The notes: generated from the letters alone by a model not told the origin. A stretch of 64,000 bases of DNA from Ciona savignyi (GCA_000149265.1 CH000880.1:1-64000), one strand, 5' to 3'. Positions 36,012 to 47,084 are shown, numbered from the stretch's first letter. Numbers and translations: made by a program.

Positions 36012-36948
36012 TGTTCTTCATCTCAATAAACACTTTATGTATTTGCTCCTCTTGGGCTGTTGCCCGGACTATTTTAATTCTGCTGTCCAAGTTACCAGAC
36101 GAGCACATACTGCATGACTGTTTCCTTCTTATTAATATGGCAAGTTTCTGTACAAACCTGTGGAATTACTTAAGCGATCAAATTGAACAACCAAAGCTGT
36201 TGAAATGTCCGTCAGCAGTTTTAACAAGGCAAGAAAAACCTTAATTTTTATTGCAATTTACAATTGTATTATAACATGCTGATTATTCTGATGAATTAGT
36301 ACGTCGCCTTTCAACTGAAAGGTTGTAGGTTCAAAACTGGTCATTAGCTAGTCGATTGTGTCCTTGTGCAAGGCTCTTAGCGGACATTGCCTAAACCCAG
36401 TGGATTAATGGGTTGGTTCTATTTCTAGTAAATTAAAGGAAAGTGTGAATCGTACACAACATACTGCAATAGCTCCAATAACCCGACAGTGGGCGCGAGG
36501 TGATCTGACGACTGCCCGTGTGTTAACCCTCTTGGTTTGTCTTATCCTGTATAAAAAAATATCCTATACTTTAAACCACTAACTTAGTTAATATATGGAA
36601 AATCACAGTATCATGAATCATTTGTAATTATTTCATTTCAGTTTGAATTGTATCGGTGGCACCCCAGGTAGTGGATTGTCCATGTTGATGTTTCGAAGTA
36701 CGAAAAACAAGGAAGATCAATTCCGCCATCTTGTCATATGTGGGGTTCAATGTGTGGTGCTGATGGCTGGCGCAGAATATGCGTACCCACACTACACTAC
36801 TACCATGCAGGTCACACACGCATATGACGAGATATCACACACCGTACACAACATGTGGACGCTATTATTTGACAGGTTCAACTACAACACCAGGTCCATG
36901 AAAACAAGCCGCATTTTTGAACAAATTCTTAATCGAATATACATTTGA
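36011..36948 (+). CDS. Unrecognised small membrane protein, overlapping TOMM6 stop
   Basis: ATG at 36011 shares its A with the TOMM6 stop (TAATG). Exons 36011-36228 and 36642-36948 join in frame to 174 residues. The donor is GC (AAG/GCAAGA), a rare but known GC-AG class, and the acceptor is TTTCATTTCAG. Hydrophobic segments lie near residues 5-27 (CICSSWAVARTILILL) and in the second exon (LVICGVQCVVLMAGAEY), so a membrane protein is likely. I recognise no family. AATAAA at 36956 closes the unit. The position suggests co-transcription with TOMM6 and processing as in Ciona operons. If the GC donor is not used, the first exon stops at 36244. A SINE fills the intron. Confidence 0.55.
36287..36572 (+). 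mobile_element. SINE family 1 copy
   Basis: Head region GTGCGTCGCC-like, B-box GGTTCAAAACTGG, and the TACTGCAATAGCTCC and GGGCGCGAGGTGATCTGACG blocks are present. It lies in the intron of the TOMM6-linked gene. Confidence 0.8.
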
Positions 36949-37074
36949 AATGGTTAATAAAATCATCTACACAATCGAGTTTTTGTTTGGTGGATAGGTG
37001 GACCATACAGTATTACTCCATAATTCATACTGGGAAGAAGGTAATGCACATAACTGCACAGAAACACCACGCGT

Positions 37075-38326
37075 TTAAGTCGATGCTTGTACATTGTCAT
37101 TCTGTGCATTAGTTTGTGGGCAGCCATGCATTGTGCCAGGGTCTCCTTCAGTTTGACCATCTGTAGAAGTGCTTTGCTCGCAGTTCATGTGGGACGTTGG
37201 CTGGGTTTGATCCGACAACCCTGCAACTCCTTTCTTGGGAGCCGAATACAAATCCCGTTTAATTTTCCTCTTGCGAGAATTTCGATTGCGTTGGTATTGA
37301 ATTTGATGTTCGAAATCGATGATATACATGGAGCCAGCTATCATTACATCAATCGATTTGTGGGAAGCTGAGAAAGCTGTTTCCAACTCGTTGCATGTTC
37401 TGTCGTCGTATTGCCACCAACCATTGTGGCCCTGGTAATACCACACATACCTGTAATATAGTAAAACAAACACATTGAAAGTCTAACATGTAGCCTAGAA
37501 AATATAGCCAGGCAATTTAGTTAAAGTAGTTCCATTAGTCAGACAGGTTAGTCTGGTGAATTAGTGCGTCGCCTTTCAGCCGAAGGGTTGCAGCGGCTTT
37601 GAAACTGGTCGCTAGCTAGTCGGTTGTGTCCTTGGGCAAGGCACTTAACAGACATTGCATGAACCCAGCGGATTAATGTGCTCTACTTAATTGAAGGAAC
37701 GTGTCTATCATACACAACACACTGCAAAAGCTCTGATTACTGACAGTGGGTTCCTTACTCTCTTTTTTATATTAAAAATCTATTAGGCAAGTATAGAATA
37801 TCCAAACAAATGATAACAACCTAGAATTGGATTTTATATTCAAAATCATCATCCACTCTAGACAAATCCCATGTGAGCATCCGTCATACTTTACCTTTGC
37901 TTTGTTTCATCATTTGAAAGCACAACGTTGTCAGCTTTAGTGAACTGGGTTGGTTTGGTGATGAACGTAGTAGGTATGTCAGATCGGCATAAAGCACATT
38001 TCCGACTTTGTAAGGCTGTTCCCTAGACAGATGGAACAATGTTAGAAAAATATTTGATATCAAATGCGCTGTTACTATAGATCATTAGATTTCAGTAAAA
38101 AAAATGATTAATTGCTGTTGTTAAACCAAAGATACTGATATTGGCAGGCCTGTGTCAGAACTTGACTGTAGGACAGCTTTCCTGGTTACATTTGATTTTT
38201 ATCCCTCTGCGCAACTATGAAACGCACCTTGGCGCAGAGGAAGCAGAAGACGTGTGAACACGGCAATTCAACAGGCTGCATGCATGGCTGGAGGCAGATC
38301 GCACATTCCAACACTTCTTCATCCAT
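37075..38326 (-). CDS. RNF146: RING-WWE E3 ubiquitin ligase RNF146 (Iduna)
   Basis: Three exons, 38326-38228, 38022-37895 and 37450-37075, encode 200 residues. RNF146 binds poly-ADP-ribosylated proteins through its WWE domain and ubiquitinates them, for example axin together with tankyrase. The N-terminal C3HC4 RING is clear: [20 protein letters not shown], then CFLC and KCALC. The WWE domain follows with [25 protein letters not shown] and [11 protein letters not shown], then the basic [19 protein letters not shown] stretch shared with vertebrate RNF146. The C-terminal tail is much shorter than in vertebrates (about 360 residues) and rich in Thr, Gln and Ser. The start lies 87 bp downstream of the MRPS33 stop on the same strand, so the two may form an operon. 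A SINE sits in the second intron. Confidence 0.93.
37546..37775 (+). mobile_element. SINE family 1 copy in RNF146 intron
   Basis: Family blocks GTGCGTCGCCTTTCAGCCGA, GGTTGTGTCCTTGGGCAAGG and ACACACTGCAAAAGCTC, with the tail eroded. Confidence 0.75.
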
Positions 38327-38413
38327 GATAATGTTCAAATGAACGACGGTAATTCAATTGTTTTTTATTGTATTTTAAGGTAAGAGTTTTTGAGAAAGGC
38401 TGATCCAAGCGAT

Positions 38414-39082
38414 TTATAGAGATTGCTTCATTGATTTCCCTTTTCCTCGAAGATTTCGTTGACGATTCATTTCTTCCTTGAAATCTTGATGTTCATCTCT
38501 GTATTTAATCATAAAAAATAGTTTATTTGTGAATACGGCATGTGAAATACACTACATATAAGGTAATTGTCTCTTAAATGTTAGAAAATCTTGCAATTGC
38601 TGTGTAAACAATTCATCTAACCCACAGGAATCTATATGGATTGTTTAAAATTGGTCATTTTTTGTACAAACTTATGCCAATGACCAACTTAAAGTTTTTA
38701 AGTTAACGCTTTATATTCCGACCCGTTAGTCTAGTAGCTTAGTGCGTCGACTTTCAGCCGAAAGATATTTTTTTTCATGTGTTAACCCCCTTGGTTTTCC
38801 CATTCACGGGGATAAACACAGATATCCTATGCTAATATTTCCCCCGCCAAGAAAAAACACTTACACGTAAAGTCCCAAATGCCTTAAGTTCCGTAACAAC
38901 AGAGTAACGTTGGACACAGGTGGGTAGTAATGGGTGAACGATCTGTCTTTATAGTATGGAAGCTCAGTGAGATATTTGTGGATATGTTGGCCTCTGCGTG
39001 CGGATTCAGGGACAGGTTCGGCAAATATGCGGGCACTTAAACGTGCCATACTATGTGCATATTTCGAAGGGTTGCGACTCAT
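38414..39082 (-). CDS. MRPS33: Mitochondrial ribosomal protein S33
   Basis: Exons 39082-38865 and 38498-38414 give 100 residues; the donor is GT/GTAAGTG and the acceptor TACAG. The protein is part of the small mitochondrial ribosomal subunit. It aligns with human MRPS33 over its length: SKYAHSMARLSARIFAEPV (human SEYAFRMSRLSARLFGEVT), ELPYYKDRSFTHYYPPVSN, LRHLGLYVDEHQDF (human LRFLGLYRDEHQDF) and LRGKGK near the end. AATAAA on the minus strand falls between this stop and the RNF146 start, only 87 bp away. A SINE with an internal deletion is in the intron. Confidence 0.93.
38718..38832 (+). mobile_element. Internally deleted SINE family 1 in MRPS33 intron
   Basis: The head (CGTTAGTCTAGTAGCTTAGT, GTGCGTCGACTTTCAGCCGA) is joined by a T run to the 3' end (GTGTTAACCCCCTTGGTTTT, CATTCACGGGGATAAACA). 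The middle is lost. Confidence 0.7.
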
Positions 39083-39529
39083 GTCTTAGATGGAACATTT
39101 GGGTCTACAATGATTTCCTAAAATAAAGAGGCCCCTTGGATGAATACAAGGGGTGTTAGGGTGGATTGTTTAGTAATATGTTAGTTTTGCAACAAGTTAA
39201 TAATAACTGGTATATGGTTTTAATAAATATACAATGGTTAACAGAAAATTATTACTGTTGGTTAAAAGACAATTAGTTAGATGACCAGCCCCGAAGTATT
39301 CAACCATGACCAATCCATTATTTTCATTAATATTGAACCCTGCACTCCGTTCTATTTTACTTCGTCCGCGAACAAAAAGGCATTTTACACAGTCTGCAGA
39401 TTAAAATTTGCATTTATCTAGTGTCATTAACAACAAACGCTGACTGATTTTTTGAGGAAGGCTTGTAACCACTTCGACTAGTCACGTCAGTCGTCAGGCG
39501 TCAGTGACGCCTTTAGTGTAATGTTAAAG

Positions 39530-39718
39530 CGAGACGTCAGCAACCGAAGCGTCAGGCTGGCGAACTCGTCAGCAACCAAGCGTCAGGCTGGCGAACCCGT
39601 CAGCAACCGAAGCGTCAGGCTGGCGAACCCGTCAGCAACCAAGCGTCAGGCTGGCGAACCCGTCAGCAACCGAAGCGTCAGGCTAGCGAACCCGTCAGCA
39701 ACCGAAGCGTCAGGCTTA
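39530..39718. repeat. Subterminal array of about 32-bp repeats, left end
   Basis: Six units alternate between CAACCGAAGCG and CAACCAAGCG with CGTCAGGCTGGCGAACCCGT. The reversed array is at 42292-42420. Confidence 0.85.
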
Positions 39719-40267
39719 GCTGAGTAGGAAGCAACCAACACGTTAGCGAATGTCGGTAATTTACTAATTTGTATTTTGTACCGTGGATCGTTGTTGAAAG
39801 TAGGCTAGTGTAAAAGATGAAAAGAGAGTACCAAGCTCAATAAAGTATTCTTAATTATCATTAAAATTATCTGTTTCATAATAATGTTAGATTATTCCCA
39901 ACAATACTGGGATAAGTGCCAAACCATCATTCTTATTTATTAGATTAAGTATTTAATACATATCATATCTTATAACACAAGGAGTGTGAATAGCGTGGCA
40001 AGGCAGCAGAGATGTGTTGTATTGTCAACTGCATGTAATCGCTTTTACTTTATCACCTGACCTGCTGCCCAGTCTAATTTCAGTTAACACAACTAGTGTA
40101 CTTATATATATACATTCGACTTGCAATATGTAGAATTGAATTATTTATTATATTACCTAGTGCTTTGTTGTAGGTATGATGTTCTATAAGGATCACGAAC
40201 ACATATATATATATGTGTGTGTGATTTCCGCTAAAAGCAATTTAGTATTACATTTTCTTTTCACTAG

Positions 40268-40479
40268 GAGGCAGCAACAGCCAAAGTTGAATCCAAACAG
40301 AATAGAAGCATGTCTTACACGATTGCAAACTGAACAGACAGACCACTTGCCCCTCACCCATAAGCAACACAGTTTTCTGTACGATTTATTGTGGCGAAAT
40401 TCGCATTGTACACACTTGCATTTAATAAACAGAATTTTATTAGAATACTTGACATGTACGTTACCTATTTGGCAAAAGG
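40268..40479 (+). CDS. Possible isolated exon inside the 3-kb transposon
   Basis: Acceptor TTTTCTTTTCACTAG and donor AAAAGG/GTGAGTAA enclose an open frame of about 70 codons with protein-like composition (LNPNRIEACLTRLQTEQ, LPLTHKQHSFLYDLLW). No family recognised and no partner exon found. It could be a captured host exon, part of a transposon gene, or chance. Confidence 0.25.
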
Positions 40480-40837
40480 GTGAGTAACCAGGTATTGGGC
40501 AGAATTAAAAATAAAGTTAGGCACTGGGTGCACAGCATGACATTACTTTAATGCACAAACTGCATCAATAAATTTTTCATTTTCTTCAGAAATAGTCTTT
40601 ATCATCTTTTTATTTTCTTGTGCAATCAGTGCTCTATCCTTCCTCTGACAGAAGTTTGCACATTTTCTCCCATTTCTCCCCCTCTTCTTTAGCTGGAAAC
40701 CAAAAAAATATATGTGATTAAAGCAACACAAAATTTTTTTAATTAAAGCAAGAGCATTTTTCTATGTTGTGTACCTTCCGGCTATGTCTCCTTTTTGTCG
40801 ACCCTATTGACGTAGATATAAACTCTCACTGCCCAAA

Positions 40838-41138
40838 CCCGGCCCGGTGGTCAGCGGTTAAGTGCGTCGCCTTTCAATCGAAAGGTTGCAGGTGCGAAAC
40901 TGGTCGCTAGTTAGTCGGTTGTGTCCTTGGGCAAGGCACTTTACGGACATTGCCTGAACCCAGCGGATTAATGGGTTCTACCAAATTGAAGGAACGTGTC
41001 TATCATATACAACACACTGCAATAGCTCCGGTAACCCGACGATGGGCGCGAGGTGATCTGACGATTGCCCGTGTGATAACCTCCTAGGTTTTCCCATTCA
41101 CGGGGATAAACATGAATATCTTATCCTATCCTATCCAA
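40838..41138 (+). mobile_element. Full-length SINE family 1 inside the 3-kb transposon
   Basis: The clearest complete copy: GGCCCGGTGGTCAGCGGTTA head, GGTTGCAGGTGCGAAACTGG B-box, all body blocks, and a CTATCCTATCC tail. It must be younger than its host element. Confidence 0.9.
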
Positions 41139-41397
41139 ATCATTACCTGACACTCCAGCCAACTACTGAGGCTAATTTTCTGTTCCCTTATTCTCATCAC
41201 AAGCTTTTGCCTCTGTACCTAAATTTATAAATACTTAGCTGCCTTCTCAAGAAGATTGCTTATTGAATGTTAGGTTATGATTATAAACATATTCAAAACA
41301 CTAGATAATATACGGGTAGGTAGTATAACTATTTACTTTAGTAAATAAATATAATAGGAGTGAATAAAACTTACCAATGGATTCTAAAATAAATATA

Positions 41398-42015
41398 TCA
41401 TTGGTCTGTTTGGTCATTTCTGATGGGCCAGCCCTCATCTTCATTCACCGGTGGTAATGGGGGTTCACTGCTAAAAAAATTTTCAGTGGCTGCAGTTGAA
41501 GGTTCAGAATCCATGGAGATACATTCAACACCTCCACTCGCACATGCCTAGAAAATTAAATTTGTGCAAACTGTTTATCTTTTACAGTACTATTAAAGAA
41601 GTAACAATATTTAATGGTAAGAAATGCAGGCACTAATAAAAGGCACTTTTTCAATATTCTAAAAAAACATGGCACAACTTCCAGCACTTTTTCCAACATC
41701 CAAACAGTTTTTACAGTCTCGGAAAAAGAACCTGAAAATGTGTCGCATCGGGGTAGTCATACAATACCCTTACCAAATAGCTGTAAGCCATAAGTACATG
41801 TTGCTGTATTTTAAATTTCTGGACTAAAACAGTACCCTGGTACCATAGTTGATAAAACTACCTACCACGCTTCTTGATGCAAATATCCGGTTCATTGCAT
41901 CAAAAAATGGCCAAGCTAGAGCTTTTTGGGATGCTGCACCAGATTTGTTTAATCCGCCACAGAATTCATGATACGTTTCCTTGAGTTTCTTCCATTTGTT
42001 TTTGATTGCGAACAA
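41398..42015 (-). CDS. Myb/SANT-MADF-like protein fragment of the 3-kb transposon
   Basis: Exon 42015-41866 carries NKWKKLKETYHEFCGGLNKS, a Gly-Ala step, and WPFFDAMNRIF, the pattern of Myb/SANT or MADF DNA-binding domains (Trp near the start, KLKETY helix, SGA loop, WPFFDAM). Donor GTG/GTAGGT joins in frame to exon 41547-41398, an acidic tail ending NDQTDQ-stop. The 5' exon with the start codon is not visible. Such proteins accompany Harbinger transposases, which they help bring to the transposon ends. A further spliced minus-strand open segment at 40691-40543, rich in Lys and Glu, may belong to another transcript. Confidence 0.45.
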
Positions 42016-42492
42016 GAAGTTTAAAATTCATGATGTACATTCTTAGTGTTGTCTTCTCGGTATTGTATGGAACCGCTCACTTACACACACAAAAATAAAA
42101 TTATTTCGGATTCGAATCTCTCAGGATCGTGAATTTAACTACAACAAACTAATGAGGTAAACATTAATCAAAACTATTCAATGAATAGAATTCGAAAATA
42201 CTGTTGTAGTAATACATACAGAATAGGATCGTAACTTTTTAACTCTCCGGGCTCAATCTATTACTATTTCAAATCTCTGTCACTCTTAACTAGCACTGAC
42301 GCTTCGGTTGCTGACGGGTTCGTCCAGCCTGACGCTTGGTTGCTGACGAGTTCGCCAGCCTGACGCTATTGGGGTGTGGCAGTGACTGGGTTCGCCAGCC
42401 TGACGCTTCGGTTAGTCTGACGATCCTGCGCTTCAACATTACACTAAAGGCGTCACCGACGCCTGACGACCGACGGTGACTAGTCGAAGTGG

Positions 42493-43205
42493 CTCGCACC
42501 GTTGTTGGATTTTTTAAACTAATATTTGGCACTTTTTATCCCTTTACTGGGATATTGCGTACGTGACGCTGTAAACATTCGGACAAACAAATCCGCCGCC
42601 AGTTGTGATGCCGTCATATATAACTAATCTAACAAATATATTTTATATTTTGTACCCCAATTACGATATATTCTTAAGGGCTAATTGTTGTATTAAATAA
42701 CCATCGGTAGTTACCTTAAGGTAGTATTATGCTGTAAAATATACATAAACCCCGGAAATATTTTCTAAAACCAAATAAGTGATCAACACTGCGACTGCTC
42801 GGTGTTAAAATGAAGAAATATAAATTTATAGATCGTTCCCAAGAATGTTTCATTTTTATTTATGTATTTTAAAAGTATATAATGAATTTACTATGTTGGG
42901 ATTAAAGTTATAAAAAAAATCTTTATACCTAAATTTTACATGTTTTTAATAAATGTATCGTATCACAGCCATACAACAGTAATGGGTACGATCTGTAAAT
43001 TGACATTTTACCTACAAATATGGTACATAAAGTTTTTTTTCCGCCTGTTGAAGGTCAGAAATGTTTAACTTTTCAGTGAAAAATAGAGCATTATTGTAGT
43101 TCTCTTTTCTTAACCTGTTGACTTTTGGTCGAGAATAATATGTAATAATTTTGTATTTTTAAACAGATTCTATTGGTTTAAGTAAGTTAAGTCGACTCCG
43201 CCAAT
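42493..43205. other. AT-rich region upstream of COX5A
   Basis: No exon or known repeat. TTTTTAAACAG at about 43166 could be a spliced-leader or 5' UTR acceptor just ahead of the COX5A start. Confidence 0.4.
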
Positions 43206-46200
43206 ATGTTTCGATCAGTTTTGAGAATGGCACAAGCCTCCTCCAGATTTAATCAAATAGTCTCCACTAAGTTGCCGAAACCAACCGGTGAGCCTATCCT
43301 ATTTATCTTTTTATTATATTTTGAATGTGCAACAAGTATTAATTCCTAAAAACCCTTTTAATAAGCTACTCACCCAGACTGAGAATTAAGAAGTATTGTC
43401 AATCTCCTCAACACCATGCATGTCAAAAGCCAGTTTAAAAAGCATGGCATAAAACCACAGTATCACAAAAAATAATTTTTTTAGGTCTTCTGCCACCTTT
43501 ACTCATTTATTACTCGCGCGATCCAAAACTTTGTCATGAAAGGTTCTTTTCTTCTTGACTAAATGCAGATCGATAAAACACGGATATATATGATGATTAA
43601 TTCAATATATGCGGGCACGACTTAATAAACACCAAACTCAGCTTCTCTGAGCTGTTTACTGCAGGAGCCACGGTTCTCCGATACCTCTAAATACTACAGG
43701 ACCGCTTGGATCGCATGGAGCGCTTGGATCGCTTACTATACTTCGTAATTATAAAAGCCATGATATTAATGTTAGGGTTGGGGTTAATGTACTTCTGGGG
43801 TTGAGATTAGTGTTTGGGACAGGGTTAGAATTACTTTCCATAGCAATCTAAGTGATCCAAGCGCTCCAAGCGGTCCTGTAGTATTTAGTTTAGAGGCACC
43901 CACGGTTCTCAACTTTACATTAATTCATGTTTGAAAACAAAGAGGGCAGTATGTGGGAAAAAGGAAGTTCAGGAAACGTTTAAACCTGTAGTTAGGGATG
44001 CACAATATAGAATTTCGAATCTTTGAGATTCGAATCTCTAGGGATTCGAATCTTTACAAGCAATTTAATAAGAATAGTTAGGATTCGAAATTAAAAACGT
44101 AAAATCGCGGTTGCGATTCGTCACTTAACAAAAATCGTTCCTTCAATTATGCAAACGTCAGCGCAACGTCTCAGCACGCGTGCGACAATAGATAAGCACG
44201 ATTAGTTATCTTTTGCTTACAACGCGTTTAAAGCACGCGCACACACAAGGAAAGTAGGTCACTTTCCCCGCGCTAATCACATGGTTTATTGCACCTTTAA
44301 ATACGACGCAATTATTAGAAAGTTATTTAAAGCCTAGACAGGCTTATTTTTGGAAATATTTATTCCACTTTAACAACTATGTTTTTAATTAGCACAAAAA
44401 TAAAATCTAAAATATTTAGTTATTATTTTTGTTGAATTTATAGTACCGGTAATTAATTTAATATATTTTTCAATAAAAACAGTTATGGGGGAATGTTGAT
44501 TGAGTAAGTCCTAAATTTCTCTCAACACTGTACAAAGGCATATTGCTAGTTCTTTACATTTAATTAACATTCATATACAGCCCAGTATTTATTTTTAAAA
44601 TGGAAAAATATTTGCACATCGTAGCAAATTTAAATAAACATTAAAACATTCTAGAATAGGATTCGAAATTCTAGATTCGAAATACATTATTCTAGAATAT
44701 TCTAGAATACCCAAGTATCCTATATTGTGCATCCCTACCTGCAGTCATGTTAAAATGGTTTTACAACCGTCTGAGGGAGAAGTCCTATGAAACCAGTAAC
44801 AACTGTTGCACAACATGTGGTACATATTAAATAATGATACAACTAAGATTTGCTACAACCGGTACATCGTAAAATAATAAAAAACCTCACAAATGCATGA
44901 CATTTTTTACTCGTGCACGGTCAAAATCATTACCAGCCGTGCCTTTTTAAAGACTGGGTCAAAGCTGTCATTAGCTCAGCAAAATATATTTAGCTACGAT
45001 CTGTAATCAAACATTTTTGCTGCAAATTAGAAAATGGACATTTCTAACAAAAATGTGTATGCTCTGCTGTCACTAGATATTTTCACACATTGCCTTTCTT
45101 TTTGTACTGGCTATGTCACCTTGCAGAATGTTAGTTGTCAAGGTATAGAACTATTTTATTTAATATTCGGATTTTTAACCCACATAAGTATTATACTAAT
45201 TAATATATAAAAAAGTTTGCTTTAAGCAAAATAATTAAGAATATGAAAGATTTATATGTGGTTTGAAAATTCAGTTTGGTTATCTTTTCGGCTAAAAGGC
45301 GACGCACTTATCTGTCGGAAATACCGATGTTATATTGTATTAAACCTTTCCATCTCAGTTCCACTTGCGCAAGTAGCGGCGAAGCAATACAGCTCGTCGG
45401 CTGTTGCAGTGTCGGATGAAGAACATACCGCTGCGTGGATCTCCTTCTTTGAGAGAAAGGTTTGTAGTTTCTGGATTCGTAAATTAGTTTTACAGGTTAT
45501 TGTAAAGGTGAAATTTCTAGTTTTAATAAATAAAAAATAAAATTATTTTGCAAAAATCTTAATTTTTTTATTGTTTAATGTAACATCATAACTTAAAATG
45601 GTATGCTTAGCGTGTGGTGAAGCAATTTATCAGTGTGTCCTCAAAGTGCTATTGGAACGTAAAATGCAAAAATTTCAACAAAGTTTTTTTGTGCAGGACC
45701 TCGATTATGTGATTTTCAAAATTGGATTCATGAATCTGTACCATGAGGACTCGGTGCCCGAGCCGATCATTGTCCAAGCAGCACTTTATGCTTGTAGGAG
45801 AATCAACAACCTTCCTTTGGCTATGAGGGTCCTGGAGATGGTTAAGGTTGGTGGTGTTGTCACTATGTTGATCTCGGTTGGTTGGATAGAATATTTGTGT
45901 TTTTACCTGTGAATGGGAAAACCAAGGTGGTTAACACACGGGCAATCGTCAGATCACCTCGCGCCCACCGTCAGGTTACTGGAGCTATTGCAGTGTGTTG
46001 TGTATGATTCCTCCTTCTGTTGAAAGGTGTCACACTAAACCACCAGACTAAACGGTTGGACAAGAATTCTAGTCAGTCTGGTAAAATTTTAACAGATAAG
46101 ATTGAGACCAGTTGCCAGCTACTCTATCGGGTCTGTGGCAAAACATTAGTGGAAGTTGGTTGAACCAAGTGGTTTGGTGTTGAAATAAGTTGAAACATTT

Positions 46201-46487
46201 TGTGTCGAACACCGTCTAATAGAGCAAACCAGACAGAAAATGTTTAACGGTGTTATAATCCCCTACACTTCCGCCACTAACTATCCATGGTGTTCATGAA
46301 CCAGTACAATGCACCCTGCACTTAACTTATAGCTCCAAAATAAACATTCCAAACTTCTTTGTTCCAGACGAAATGCGATGACCGGCAAGACATCTATGAT
46401 TACATTGTTCAGGAACTTAAACCAACTCTGGATGATCTTGGTTTAAAAACTGTTGAAGAATATGGTCTTGAACAAGTTTTGGACTAA
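43206..46487 (+). CDS. COX5A: Cytochrome c oxidase subunit 5A
   Basis: Four exons, 43206-43287, 45359-45459, 45697-45846 and 46368-46487, all with GT-AG borders, give 150 residues, the same length as human COX5A. The subunit is a nuclear-encoded matrix-side part of respiratory complex IV that binds thyroid hormone T2 in mammals. Exons 1-2 hold a basic, Ser-rich presequence (MFRSVLRMAQASSRFNQIV). The mature part aligns throughout: SDEEHTAAWISFFERKDLDY, EDSVPEPIIVQAALYACRRI, LAMRVLEMVK and YIVQELKPTLDDLGLKTVEE. AATAAA at 46561. The first intron (2 kb) holds a Mutator-like MITE and a hAT-like element, the third a SINE. Confidence 0.95.
43679..43899. mobile_element. MITE with 11-bp target duplication (Mutator-like?)
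   Basis: Inverted ends ACCTCTAAATACTACAGGAC and GTCCTGTAGTATTTAG..AGAGG, with ATCGCATGGAGCGCTTGG inside. CCACGGTTCTC lies on both sides (43668-43678 and 43900-43910). Duplications of 9-11 bp are typical of Mutator-like elements. The interior shares the GTTAGGGTTGGGGTTA block with other MITEs here. Confidence 0.7.
43993..44737. mobile_element. hAT-like non-autonomous element in COX5A intron
   Basis: Ends TAGGGATGCACAATATAG and CTATATTGTGCATCCCTA are perfect inverted copies. CCTGTAGT (43985-43992) and CCTGCAGT (44738-44745) form an 8-bp target duplication with one mismatch, the size made by hAT transposases. Internal repeats of GGATTCGAAT and TTCTAGAATA type. No transposase frame. Confidence 0.8.
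45882..46060 (-). mobile_element. SINE family 1 copy in COX5A intron 3
   Basis: Family blocks GTTAACACACGGGCAATCGT, CTATTGCAGTGTGTTGTGTA and CACACTAAACCACCAGACTA. Part of the middle is deleted. Confidence 0.8.
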
Positions 46488-46697
46488 ACTTTCAAATTAT
46501 TTATGATTCACATAATTTCTCTGTCGGATTTGAGTTGCTCTCATAGTTCCAATATTTTAAAATAAAAACTGGTAACATTTGACGTTTTTCTGCTATGACA
46601 TAGCTATACACGTGGTTCTGCGAACCCAAGGAGGGGATGGCAATCGTTAACTCTGGACAGTAATGAACCAGATCCAGAATACATGTTGCAGGTATAA

Positions 46698-46993
46698 GAT
46701 AGAATATTCGGGTTTTATCCCCCGTGAATGGGAAACCAAGGGGGTTAACACACGGGCAATCGTCAGATCACCTCGCGCCCACCGTCGGGTTACCGGAGCT
46801 GTTGCAGTGTGTTGTATATGATAGACATGTTCCTCTTCAATTTGGTAGAATCCGTTAATCCGCTGGGTTCAGGCAATGTCCGTTAAGTGCCTTGCCCAAG
46901 GTCACAACCGACTAGCTAGCGACCAGTTTCGCTCCTACAACCTTTCGATTGAAAGGCGACACACTAAACCGCCAGGCTAACCAGCCGGACAAA
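46698..46993 (-). mobile_element. SINE family 1 copy
   Basis: Nearly complete, from the AGAATATTC tail junction through CCGTGAATGGGAAACCAAGG and GTGCCTTGCCCAAGG to the head complement CTAACCAGCCGGAC. Confidence 0.85.
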
Positions 46994-47084
46994 CAGTACG
47001 CTTTTCAAGTGCAGCCGATTGCTGGAATAATGATCTACTTTCAACTTTAAATTGATACAAATGAAAAGTACTTATGTTGTTAAC

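Larger units (their letters stand above)
39469..42492. mobile_element. 3-kb DNA transposon with long inverted ends and subterminal repeats
   Basis: The outer 63 bp are inverted copies at about 90% identity: CCACTTCGACTAGTCAC, then GTCGTCAGGCGTC and GACGCCTTTAGTGTAATGTT, with the complement ending at 42492. Inside each end lies an array of about 32-bp repeats (GTCAGCAACCGAAGCGTCAG, then GCTGGCGAACCC) in mirror orientation, about six on the left (39530-39718) and about four degenerate ones on the right (42292-42420). The interior has a Myb/MADF-like exon on the minus strand and a full SINE insertion. No transposase was found. The Myb-like gene suggests the PIF/Harbinger group, but I cannot show a 3-bp target duplication, so the family stays open. 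Confidence 0.65.
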
